Part shown: positions 1-6,248 of the stretch, piece after piece
How positions within the stretch are numbered: position 1 is the stretch's first letter
Layout: each line of letters opens with the position of its first letter
Assembly (NCBI GenBank): GCA_013334735.1
Contig: JAAXXA010000101.1
Span: 1 to 8,412, forward strand
From: Bacteroidota bacterium
GTDB taxonomy: Bacteria > Bacteroidota > Bacteroidia > Bacteroidales > CG2-30-32-10
Length of the DNA: 8,412 nt
Reading direction: 5' to 3'
Position numbers and translations under genes: made by a program
The notes under the pieces: model-generated
The model's input: the letters and a program-made list of their open reading frames with translations, nothing else
The model's database searches: none
Told to the model about the DNA's origin: nothing

Positions 1-1132
1 TCTCAAAATAAGTATCAGCATCATCTGAATTAAAAAATTCGTTAATCCAGAATATTGTATATAGCTCTTCTTTTCCAATATTCGTTATATTATGCACGAA
101 CCATAAAGGCATATCAACGTAAGATGGATTATCCCCTGAAAGAGTAAAGTTAAAAATTTCATCAGTTCCTATTCTGCGAAGTTGTATTAATGCTTCTCCT
201 TTTATTACTGCAAATCGTTCAATTTTACGTATGTGAAAATGATTCCCTCTCGTAATCCCATGTTTAGTGGTTGAACATGATACCTGTCCGCCGGTTTGCA
301 ATTTTATAATTTCAACAAAACTTCCTCGCGTATCAGTATTTTGATGTAACATGAAAGGAAAATATTTTTTTAAATCTATATAACTACGGAATGTGTTAAA
401 AAGATTAACTTCAAAAGAATTGTTTAATTGAGGAATTATTCCTTTATCAAAATATTGTATTTTAAAATTATTCAAATAAGATAAAATTTGTGAAACTTTA
501 TTCTCGGATGTGTAAGGAACATTATGTGAAGACACTATAGGTAAAGCCTTTTTACAAGATGATTTACTTTTTATTTCCTTATAAATATGTTCTACAACTT
601 CGCTAACATATATAAATTTTATTTGACCGTCAATGTCAATTTTTGGTATTTCATCGTGAGTTAGTTGATGACAAAAAGTAGCTATGACAGAATTATAATA
701 TGGGTTACAAAAAGGTCCGAAAATATTTGGAATAATTAAACCGGTAAATGAAGTATTATGTTTTTTCGCCCATTCAGCAAGCATTTCTCTTCCTTCGCGT
801 TTTGATTTTCCATATAAATTATCTTTTTCTTCTTGCGTGGATGAAGAAAATATAATGTGCGGGCATGAATTAGTGTATTCTAGAGCAGTTATAAGTTTTT
901 TAACAAGATCAATATTTGTATTGTATATAACATTATGATCGGCATGCCTGTTCATGGCTGCAAGATGAACTATTACATCGCAGGATTTTACAAAAGTTTT
1001 AAGTTTTTCTTCATTTTGAAAATAGTCGTCTTGAAAATAAATACGTTCAACTTCATCTTTTTTTATACCCAGATAATTATATAAGTGAGAGCCCAAAAAG
1101 CCTGCTTGCCCGGTAATGCCAATTTTAATCAT
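1..1132 (-). CDS. capF: CapF/WbjC-like bifunctional UDP-sugar C4-reductase and cupin epimerase (3' end cut by window)
   Basis: My translation gives 377 residues from the ATG at 1132 to the left edge with no stop. The N-terminal half is an extended short-chain dehydrogenase: NAD(P)-binding TGQAGFLG (residues 7-14), a serine/threonine stretch SSSTQ (96-100) and the catalytic YGKSK (Y107, K111). The C-terminal quarter is a cupin with RGNHFH (295-300); H298, H300, E305 and H347 (in the WFVHNITN context) fit a metal site. This order is that of Staphylococcus CapF and Pseudomonas WbjC. In that family the cupin epimerises C3 of a UDP-4-keto-6-deoxy amino sugar and the SDR domain then reduces C4, on the route to UDP-N-acetyl-L-fucosamine for capsule or O-antigen. 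CapF is about 370 residues, so probably only a few residues are missing. The gene lies 59 bases downstream of ribD on the same strand; I saw no promoter or terminator in that gap, so read-through is possible. CapE and CapG partners would have to lie beyond the left edge. The family call is strong; the exact sugar is inferred. Confidence 0.9.
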   Translation of the reverse strand, partial: MIKIGITGQAGFLGSHLYNYLGIKKDEVERIYFQDDYFQNEEKLKTFVKSCDVIVHLAAMNRHADHNVIYNTNIDLVKKLITALEYTNSCPHIIFSSSTQEEKDNLYGKSKREGREMLAEWAKKHNTSFTGLIIPNIFGPFCNPYYNSVIATFCHQLTHDEIPKIDIDGQIKFIYVSEVVEHIYKEIKSKSSCKKALPIVSSHNVPYTSENKVSQILSYLNNFKIQYFDKGIIPQLNNSFEVNLFNTFRSYIDLKKYFPFMLHQNTDTRGSFVEIIKLQTGGQVSCSTTKHGITRGNHFHIRKIERFAVIKGEALIQLRRIGTDEIFNFTLSGDNPSYVDMPLWFVHNITNIGKEELYTIFWINEFFNSDDADTYFE

Positions 1133-1191
1133 GATGTTTTTGTATGAGTTTTATTATTATTAAAAATAAGGATTTTAAATTAATTGCTAAA

Positions 1192-2241
1192 CTAAATGTT
1201 TTTATATATAGTTAATCTGTCATTATTAAAAAGCCCTTCCGAAACAATATTTCCCTTTATTATAGGTGCTTGTACACCTTGATATAAATTTATATTTCCT
1301 GTAAAAACACGTGCCTCATCCCATTTATTGCTGTTTATAAATGTTTGGTGAAGTTTTGCTCCTCCTTCTACAAACAAGGACTGTATATTCTTTTCAAATA
1401 AAATATCACAAACTTGTTTTACAAAATTATTTTCAAAATCTATATTTATATATTCAAGGTTTTTTGAATTTTTATTTTTGATATTTTTAGCCGTTAAAAT
1501 AATTGTTGAAATTTTTCCGTCAAAAACATATAAATTTTCAGGAAGTCTTAATAAGCGGTCGCATACAATTCTTATTGGATTTTTACCTGTCCAGTTTCTC
1601 GTATTTAATTGAGGATTATCTAACAAAGCCGTATTTGTTCCAATCATAATAGATTGCTCTTCTGCCCTCCATTTGTGTACAAGTGTGCGTAAATTTTCAT
1701 TAGTAATCCAAACAGGCTTCGAATCTTTATATGAATCTTTTTTGTTTCCAATAAAACCATCTAACGATTGCGCCCATTTCAGGATTATGTATGGTCTTTT
1801 CAAATTATGAAAAGTGAAAAAACGTTTGTTTAATTCTTTGCATTCATTATTAAGAATTCCTGAAACTACTTCTACTCCTGCGCTTTTTAATTTTTTTATT
1901 CCTCTTCCCGCAACTAAATTATTTGGATCAATATTCCCAATTATCACTTTAGGAATTTTCATACTTATTATTAAATCGGCGCAGGGAGGTGTTTTCCCTA
2001 CATGTGAGCAAGGTTCGAGATTTACATATAATATTGAATGTTTAAGAATTTCTTTGTCTTTTAACTTATTTATAGCATTTACTTCTGCGTGAGGACCTCC
2101 ATATTCTTTATGATATCCTTCTGCAATTATTTTATCGTTATATACAATTACACACCCAACCATTGGATTCGTCTCTAGAAGTCCTTTCCCTTTCCCGGCT
2201 AAGTAAATGCAACGTTGTATAAATATATTATCTCTAGTCAT
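1192..2241 (-). CDS. ribD: Bifunctional riboflavin biosynthesis deaminase/reductase RibD
   Basis: A 349-residue protein, normal length for RibD, which carries out two consecutive steps of riboflavin synthesis in the cytoplasm: deamination of the diaminopyrimidine made from GTP, then NADPH-dependent reduction of its ribosyl side chain. The N-terminal cytidine-deaminase-like domain (about 1-145) has TNPMVGCVIV (24-33), the zinc/catalytic motif HAE (H51, E53) and PCSHVGKTPPC, giving zinc ligands C78 and C87. The reductase domain (about 148-349) starts with RPYIILKWAQSLDG (149-162) and contains IGTNTALLDNPQLNTR and the C-terminal FVEGG motif, all typical of the family. Both domains look complete, so it should do both reactions. 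The ATG at 2241 is the first start after an in-frame stop. The gene is divergent from prmC, an arrangement I recall from other Bacteroidota but could not verify here. No FMN riboswitch is visible upstream. Confidence 0.97.
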   Translation of the reverse strand: MTRDNIFIQRCIYLAGKGKGLLETNPMVGCVIVYNDKIIAEGYHKEYGGPHAEVNAINKLKDKEILKHSILYVNLEPCSHVGKTPPCADLIISMKIPKVIIGNIDPNNLVAGRGIKKLKSAGVEVVSGILNNECKELNKRFFTFHNLKRPYIILKWAQSLDGFIGNKKDSYKDSKPVWITNENLRTLVHKWRAEEQSIMIGTNTALLDNPQLNTRNWTGKNPIRIVCDRLLRLPENLYVFDGKISTIILTAKNIKNKNSKNLEYINIDFENNFVKQVCDILFEKNIQSLFVEGGAKLHQTFINSNKWDEARVFTGNINLYQGVQAPIIKGNIVSEGLFNNDRLTIYKNI

Positions 2242-2246
2242 CGCCT

Positions 2247-2254
2247 CAAATATA
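2247..2254 (-). promoter_or_regulatory. Candidate -7 promoter element for ribD
   Basis: On the minus strand this reads TATATTTG, an exact match to the Bacteroidota -7 consensus TAnnTTTG. It ends only 5 bases before the ribD ATG, so transcription would begin at or almost at the start codon and the mRNA would be leaderless. No TTG or TTTG is present at the usual -33 distance, which weakens the call in such AT-rich DNA. Confidence 0.3.
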
Positions 2255-2320
2255 CAATTTTTTAATTAATTTTATGCTTTGAATTTTTGGTTAGCACATT
2301 CAAATAAATATAAATGGAAT

Positions 2321-2460
2321 ACAGATAACGCAGACTTGTGCTGAGCTTGCCAAAGTACAAAATTATGATGAACACAGATAGAAAAATCATATTTAAGCAT
2401 CCGCCATGGCGGAACAATCAGCCTCATCAGAGTTCTGTTTTTTTGCTGTTGAGCATTAGC
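2321..2460. repeat. Intergenic segment resembling a dispersed extragenic repeat
   Basis: The ribD-prmC gap (2242-2471) has no gene. This part contains two related stretches, ACAGATAACGCAGAC (2321-2335) and ACACAGATA (2372-2380), then the palindrome at 2400-2413, then CAATCAGCCTCATCAGAG. Sequences built from ACAGAT / CGCAGA and ATCAGCxTCATCAG words are, as I recall, frequent intergenic repeats in environmental bacterial genomes. It also looks compositionally different from the surrounding A/T-rich DNA. Only one copy lies in the window, so its repeat nature is inferred from memory and composition, not shown. Confidence 0.35.
2400..2413. repeat. Perfect 14-bp GC-rich palindrome
   Basis: TCCGCCATGGCGGA equals its own reverse complement. 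It sits 58 bases before the prmC start in an otherwise AT-rich gap. It could be the core of an extragenic palindromic repeat or an operator-like site. It is not followed by a T-run, so it is not a standard terminator. Confidence 0.6.
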
Positions 2461-2471
2461 GGTTTTTTATT

Positions 2472-3326
2472 ATGAACGTAAAACAACTATCCGAAATCTT
2501 TTTAATAGAATTATCTGGATTATACTCCGAACAGGAAATAAAAAGCATTACATTTTATGCTTTTCATCATATTCTTAATTTTTCAAGAAGCGATATGCTT
2601 TTAAAAAAAGAAGAACAAATTAATGATGAAAACTTATCTTTTTTACAGGATATCCTTAACAAGCTGAAACAGGAAATACCAATTCAATATGTGCTTGGAT
2701 GTGCCGAATTTTATGGAATTAATTTAGCTGTAAATCCTGATGTCCTGATTCCGCGCCCCGAAACAGAAGAATTAGTGGATTGGATTATTAAAGAAAATAA
2801 TAATAAAACAGTAAAAATATTAGATATAGGAACCGGTAGCGCATGTATTGCTATAGCAATAAAAAAAAATATTCTCCTTTCTACCGTGTTTGCTTCCGAT
2901 ATTTCCGATAAAGCTCTTATTGTGGCAAAAGAAAACGCGAAAAATAATAATGCTGAAATTCACTTTCTAAATTTTGATATTTTAAATGTCCCCGAAAATA
3001 TTAAATTTCCTGATTTTGATATAATAGTGAGCAATCCTCCTTATGTAACCGAGTCTGAAAAAAAATACATGAAAAATAATGTGCTTAAATATGAGCCTTA
3101 TAACGCATTGTTCGTTTCGGATAACGATCCTTTGTTGTTTTATAAAGCTGTTGCTGATTTTTCGCTAAAGTTAATTAAAAAGAAAATAACTCTTTTCTTT
3201 GAAATAAATGAAAGATTTTCTTCTTGCCTTTTCGATATGCTTTCCGAAAAAGGATTTTCAGATATTGAGGTTGAAAAAGACATAAATGGAAAATATCGAA
3301 TGTTGAAATGCGATTATATTATTTAG
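2472..3326 (+). CDS. prmC: Peptide chain release factor N5-glutamine methyltransferase PrmC (HemK)
   Basis: A 284-residue protein of normal family length. PrmC methylates the glutamine of the GGQ motif in release factors RF1 and RF2, using S-adenosylmethionine, and so improves translation termination. The N-terminal helical domain (about 1-85) recognises the release factor. The PRPETE motif (94-99), the SAM-binding motif DIGTGSACIAI (118-128) and the catalytic NPPYV (187-191), whose NPPY holds the substrate glutamine, are all intact. The ATG at 2472 is preceded by an AT-rich stretch with no clear Shine-Dalgarno sequence, as is usual in Bacteroidota. I found no TAnnTTTG promoter in the 230 bases upstream. 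The gene is divergent from ribD and is followed by a 295-base non-coding gap, so it is probably transcribed alone. Confidence 0.97.
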   Translation: MNVKQLSEIFLIELSGLYSEQEIKSITFYAFHHILNFSRSDMLLKKEEQINDENLSFLQDILNKLKQEIPIQYVLGCAEFYGINLAVNPDVLIPRPETEELVDWIIKENNNKTVKILDIGTGSACIAIAIKKNILLSTVFASDISDKALIVAKENAKNNNAEIHFLNFDILNVPENIKFPDFDIIVSNPPYVTESEKKYMKNNVLKYEPYNALFVSDNDPLLFYKAVADFSLKLIKKKITLFFEINERFSSCLFDMLSEKGFSDIEVEKDINGKYRMLKCDYII

Positions 3327-3621
3327 AATATGATAATAAAACCATCATCACGAAATTGTCTGCGCCTATTTGCCAACGCTAAGGACGGTATGACGCGGGC
3401 AAAATAAATAACGGAGAGTCTCAAAAACATCATAAAATATATTATATATTTTTAATCTATTCATTGTGTGTCAATAGATTGCTCCTCCGTTCGCCAAAAC
3501 GAACTCTTACCAATGACGTTTTATATTGAATTAAGGAAAAGTATTAATAAAAAATATTTACACCTTTTTGTATTGTGGAAGCTTTTCTTTAATAAATTTG
3601 GCGGATTTTTGATTTGAACAA
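3327..3621. other. Non-coding gap prmC-kup with clustered inverted repeats
   Basis: I see no coding sequence here. From left to right it holds: a bulged hairpin (3367-3374 with 3398-3406); AACGGAG (3410-3416) matched by its complement CTCCGTT (3485-3491); an AT-rich palindrome AAAATATAT-T-ATATATTTT (3434-3452); an 8-bp stem AATCTATT/AATAGATT (3454-3461, 3473-3480); and GTTCG-ccaaaa-CGAAC (3489-3504). The stretch GTCAATAGATTGCTCC...CCAATGACG (about 3470-3518) resembles intergenic repeats of the GATTGCTTCGTC...GCAATGACG kind known from many bacteria. The right end carries the kup promoter. No classic terminator follows prmC. Confidence 0.5.
3567..3600 (+). promoter_or_regulatory. Candidate Bacteroidota promoter for kup
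   Basis: TAAATTTG at 3593-3600 matches the -7 consensus TAnnTTTG exactly. A TTTG lies at 3567-3570 (22-base spacer) and a TTG at 3573-3575 (17-base spacer), both within the range accepted for the -33 element. Transcription would begin near 3606, leaving a leader of about 15 bases before the GTG start. Confidence 0.5.
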
Positions 3622-5601
3622 GTGAAGAAAAAAATATTACCACATCATATTAATAAACTGACTTTTTCCGGTCTTGTAATTACATTAGGAATAGTTTACG
3701 GCGACATAGGTACATCTCCTTTGTATGTTATGAGAGCAATTGTAAACGGCGCATCTTCTCCAATTACGCCCGAATTTATTTATGGCGCTATTTCCTGCAT
3801 TATCTGGACTCTTACTTTACAAACCACTTTTAAATACGTTATGGTAACCTTAAGAGCTGATAATAAAGGTGAAGGTGGAATTTTTTCTTTGTTCGCGCTT
3901 GTAAGAAGACGTGTTCGCTGGGTTTATGTTTTTGCGTTAATCGGTGGAGCAGCTTTACTGGCTGATGGTATTATAACTCCTTCTATTACTATAGTTTCGG
4001 CAGTTGAAGGGCTGGGTATGATTAATGAGGACGTTCCTGTAATTCCAATTGTACTTGTAATTATTACCTTTCTGTTTTTAATACAACAATATGGTACGAA
4101 GTTCCTTGGAAAATCATTCGGTCCCATGATGTTCCTTTGGTTTCTGATGCTCGGAATCATAGGTGTTACTAAAATTTTTACTTATACAGATATTTTTAAA
4201 TCATTCAATCCATATTACGCTTACAAATTACTAGCAGAGTATCCCGGCGGTTTCCTTTTGTTGGGCGCTGTATTTTTATGTACTACGGGTGCAGAAGCTC
4301 TTTATTCGGATCTTGGTCATTGTGGATTAAAAAATATAAGGTTTACATGGGTTTTTGTAAAAATTACATTAATACTCAATTATCTTGGGCAGGGTGCGTG
4401 GATACTTGCCAATCCATCGTTAGTATATTACAAAGACCCTTTAACTAACGTAATGACTGCTGTGAATCCTTTCTTTTCATGTATGCCCGATTGGTTTTTG
4501 TTAATGGGGATAGTTATTGCTACTGCTGCTGCAATTATTGCCAGTCAGGCTCTTATTAGCGGTTCTTATACTATAATCAGCGAAGCAATTTTACTTAACT
4601 TTTGGCCTAAAGTGAAAATATCTTATCCTACAACTATTAAAGGGCAGATGTATGTTCCCAGTGTCAATTTGTTTCTGTGGGTTTCATGTTGCTTTGTTAT
4701 ACTTTTTTTTCAGAAATCATCTAATATGGAAGCTGCTTATGGCTTAGCAATCACAATCACAATGTTAATGACTACTATTTTGCTTTCCACTTATTTTTGG
4801 TTGAAAAGGGTTTCTTTTATTTTTATCGGTTTATTTTTATTACTTTATCTGACTATTGAAGGTTCGTTTCTTATTGCAAATATTAATAAATTTAATCATG
4901 GCGGTTGGGTTACTATACTGATAGCCGGTATTTTGTTTATTATTATGTTTGTTTGGTATAAGGGCCGAATTATTAAAAAACGCTTCTTCGAATTTGTTAA
5001 AACTGATAATTATAAACAAATTTTACTTGATCTTAGCAAAGACGAAACAGTTCCTAAATATGCAACAAATCTTGTTTACCTTACAAGGGCTGATTTCAAA
5101 ACAGATATTGAATCCAAAATAATATATTCTATAATTAATAAACGACCTAAAAGAGCTGATGTATATTGGTTTATTCATGTTCATACTGTGGATGAGCCTC
5201 ATACTTTGGAATATAGTGTTGAAACTATTGTCCCCAAAGTATTAATGAGAGTTGAATTTCGTCTTGGATTTAAAGTCGAACCAAAAATAAATCTTTATTT
5301 CCGCCAGGTTATTGAAGAACTTGCGCATAATAATGAAATTGACCTTGTTAGCCATTACGAATCTTTAAAACAACATCATATCATGGGCGATTTTAAATTT
5401 ATTGTAATTGACAGGATTCAGAATTATGATTTCGATTTTTCTCCGTACGAACAACTTATTATGGATATTTATTCCATTTTAAAAAGGATTGGTATTAGTG
5501 ATGTAAAAGCTTTTGGTCTCGATACAAGTAATGTGGAAGTCGAAAAAGTTCCTTTGATGATTGACACGTATTCGGGAAAAGAACTCAAAAGGGTAAGCTA
5601 A
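3622..5601 (+). CDS. kup: Kup-family potassium uptake protein
   Basis: A 659-residue inner-membrane protein, slightly longer than E. coli Kup (622). The Kup/HAK/KT family imports K+, probably together with protons. The N-terminal signature GDIGTSPLY (27-35) is intact, followed by GEGGIFSL (83-90), LADGIITPSITIVSAVEGL (113-131) and GAEALYSDLGH (223-233), all family hallmarks. About 12 hydrophobic segments run to roughly residue 450; the last, after GGW (427-429), ends in WYKGR. The remaining about 200 residues form the hydrophilic cytoplasmic C-terminal domain. The start is GTG: an in-frame TGA at 3610-3612 lies four codons upstream, there is no ATG between, and the next ATG would remove the GDIGTSPLY motif. 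The stop is followed at once by a strong terminator, and a candidate promoter lies just upstream, so the gene looks monocistronic. No riboswitch-like element is evident. Confidence 0.97.
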   Translation: MKKKILPHHINKLTFSGLVITLGIVYGDIGTSPLYVMRAIVNGASSPITPEFIYGAISCIIWTLTLQTTFKYVMVTLRADNKGEGGIFSLFALVRRRVRWVYVFALIGGAALLADGIITPSITIVSAVEGLGMINEDVPVIPIVLVIITFLFLIQQYGTKFLGKSFGPMMFLWFLMLGIIGVTKIFTYTDIFKSFNPYYAYKLLAEYPGGFLLLGAVFLCTTGAEALYSDLGHCGLKNIRFTWVFVKITLILNYLGQGAWILANPSLVYYKDPLTNVMTAVNPFFSCMPDWFLLMGIVIATAAAIIASQALISGSYTIISEAILLNFWPKVKISYPTTIKGQMYVPSVNLFLWVSCCFVILFFQKSSNMEAAYGLAITITMLMTTILLSTYFWLKRVSFIFIGLFLLLYLTIEGSFLIANINKFNHGGWVTILIAGILFIIMFVWYKGRIIKKRFFEFVKTDNYKQILLDLSKDETVPKYATNLVYLTRADFKTDIESKIIYSIINKRPKRADVYWFIHVHTVDEPHTLEYSVETIVPKVLMRVEFRLGFKVEPKINLYFRQVIEELAHNNEIDLVSHYESLKQHHIMGDFKFIVIDRIQNYDFDFSPYEQLIMDIYSILKRIGISDVKAFGLDTSNVEVEKVPLMIDTYSGKELKRVS

Positions 5602-5631
5602 AAAAAAACCTGCATTTGCAGGTTTTTTTTT
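5602..5631. terminator. Bidirectional intrinsic terminator shared by kup and the small lipoprotein gene
   Basis: Directly after the kup TAA comes an A-run, then CCTGCA-TT-TGCAGG (5609-5622; effectively a 5-bp stem with a 4-base loop), then nine T. The A-run makes it work on the other strand as well. The stop codon of the convergent gene (5630-5632) begins inside the T-run. Confidence 0.92.
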
Positions 5632-5875
5632 AACGCCTTTTATTTTTTATAATATAATTTTTGTTAATAGGAATAGCCTTCTTTTTGAATTTCCTTTGAT
5701 ATGGACTACGATACCTGTTACCTGATATTGATCTCCTGTGTTTTAACATTTTCTTAAAGCTTTTTTTTCTGCTATTACTGCTAGCGCTTTTAGTACTAGT
5801 GCCACACGATTCAAATGTAGTAACCGCTATTATGATAACCAAAATAATTATATATAATTTCTTTAAATATCGCAT
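5630..5875 (-). CDS. Small, highly basic predicted lipoprotein of unknown function
   Basis: I do not recognise this 81-residue protein. From the ATG at 5875 it has a classic export signal: basic MRYLKK, a hydrophobic core (residues 7-21) and a cysteine at 24 (FESC), fitting a lipoprotein signal peptide, although glutamate at -2 is not a standard lipobox residue. The predicted mature part (24-81) starts CGTSTKSASSNS and has 21 lysine/arginine residues out of 58 and no aspartate or glutamate. It should be anchored in a membrane facing the periplasm or cell exterior. An in-frame ATG at 5956 would add 27 residues before the signal peptide; I rejected it because it lies within the predicted promoter and would bury the signal. 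The gene is convergent with kup and shares its terminator. The lipoprotein call rests on the signal peptide only; low-complexity composition leaves a chance that the frame is not a gene. Confidence 0.65.
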   Translation of the reverse strand: MRYLKKLYIIILVIIIAVTTFESCGTSTKSASSNSRKKSFKKMLKHRRSISGNRYRSPYQRKFKKKAIPINKNYIIKNKRR

Positions 5876-5904
5876 AAATCTAATTAATATTAACACATTA
5901 ATTG

Positions 5905-5949
5905 TTATACCGAAAGGAACTTTTGCAAACCTGTTCCGTATCGGTATAA
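5905..5949. repeat. Long inverted repeat at the predicted 5' end of the small lipoprotein mRNA
   Basis: The left arm (5905-5920) and the right arm (5933-5949) pair as TTATACCG/CGGTATAA (8 bp) and GGAAC/GTTCC (5 bp), separated by a small internal loop (TTT against GTAT or the complement), with a 12-base apical loop. TTTGCAAA occurs in the loop (5922-5929) and again just outside (5950-5957, within the 10-bp palindrome ATTTGCAAAT). There is no T-run, so it is not a terminator. It may be a 5' RNA stem-loop or a dyad operator overlapping the transcription start. Confidence 0.7.
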
Positions 5950-5953
5950 TTTG

Positions 5954-5983
5954 CAAATCTAATAATTTTTTTGGAATTACAAA
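5954..5983 (-). promoter_or_regulatory. Candidate Bacteroidota promoter for the small lipoprotein gene
   Basis: On the minus strand TTTG (5983-5980), an 18-base spacer and TAGATTTG (5961-5954) fit the -33/-7 consensus TTTG / TAnnTTTG. Transcription would start near 5948, giving a leader of about 70 bases that begins with the inverted repeat at 5905-5949. Confidence 0.5.
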
Positions 5984-6116
5984 ATTAATAATTTTTATGG
6001 TTATCTTAAAAATTATTATACTTATAGCTAAAAACAGATTAATAATAAGTACTTAATGAGCTTATATTTTGGAGTAACTATACTTTGCGAGGTGTAAATT
6101 ATTACTTATGGGTTTC

Positions 6117-6199
6117 AGGTATAGGGTATATGGGTATATGGTATAACCTGATCTTCCTTATGCCTTTATACTGAATACCTCTATACCTTTTTGTATTCA
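6117..6199. repeat. GGTATA short repeats with matching inverted repeat
   Basis: The gap 5984-6248 has no gene. GGTATA occurs four times (6118, 6125, 6133 and 6140 as start positions; steps of 7, 8 and 7 bases), including two exact tandem GGGTATAT units (6124-6139). AGGTATAG (6117-6124) is complemented by CTATACCT (6181-6188), and the pairing can continue into neighbouring bases with one bulge. A separate stem TGAATAC/GTATTCA (6172-6178, 6193-6199) overlaps the second arm, so two alternative foldings compete. No T-run follows on either strand, so it is a poor terminator although it lies just after the stop of the large surface-protein gene. Confidence 0.55.
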
Positions 6200-6248
6200 T
6201 AAAATGCGGAAATTTATCCCGTTTGCAGTATAATAAGCTTTAAAGTTC

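Noticed and set aside
1814..2092. Plus-strand open frame of 92 codons inside ribD
   Set aside because: Lies wholly opposite the ribD deaminase domain, whose motifs are intact; no recognisable protein features.
2400..2413. GC-rich palindrome as an intrinsic terminator
   Set aside because: No T-run follows on either strand, and it lies upstream of both neighbouring genes rather than after one.
3924..4160. Minus-strand open frame inside kup
   Set aside because: Antisense to conserved Kup membrane segments; its composition simply mirrors the coding strand.
5876..5956. Upstream extension of the small lipoprotein to an ATG at 5956
   Set aside because: Would put 27 residues before the signal peptide and start inside the predicted -7 element; the ATG at 5875 gives a standard signal.
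5799..6056. Plus-strand open frame overlapping the small lipoprotein gene
   Set aside because: Isoleucine/asparagine-rich translation expected of random AT-rich DNA; it runs through the inverted repeat and promoter, while the opposite strand has a signal peptide, promoter and terminator.
6116..6145. GGTATA units considered as a CRISPR-like or iteron (replication origin) array
   Set aside because: Units are only 6-8 bases, spaced 7-8 bases without spacers, and no replication or cas gene is nearby.
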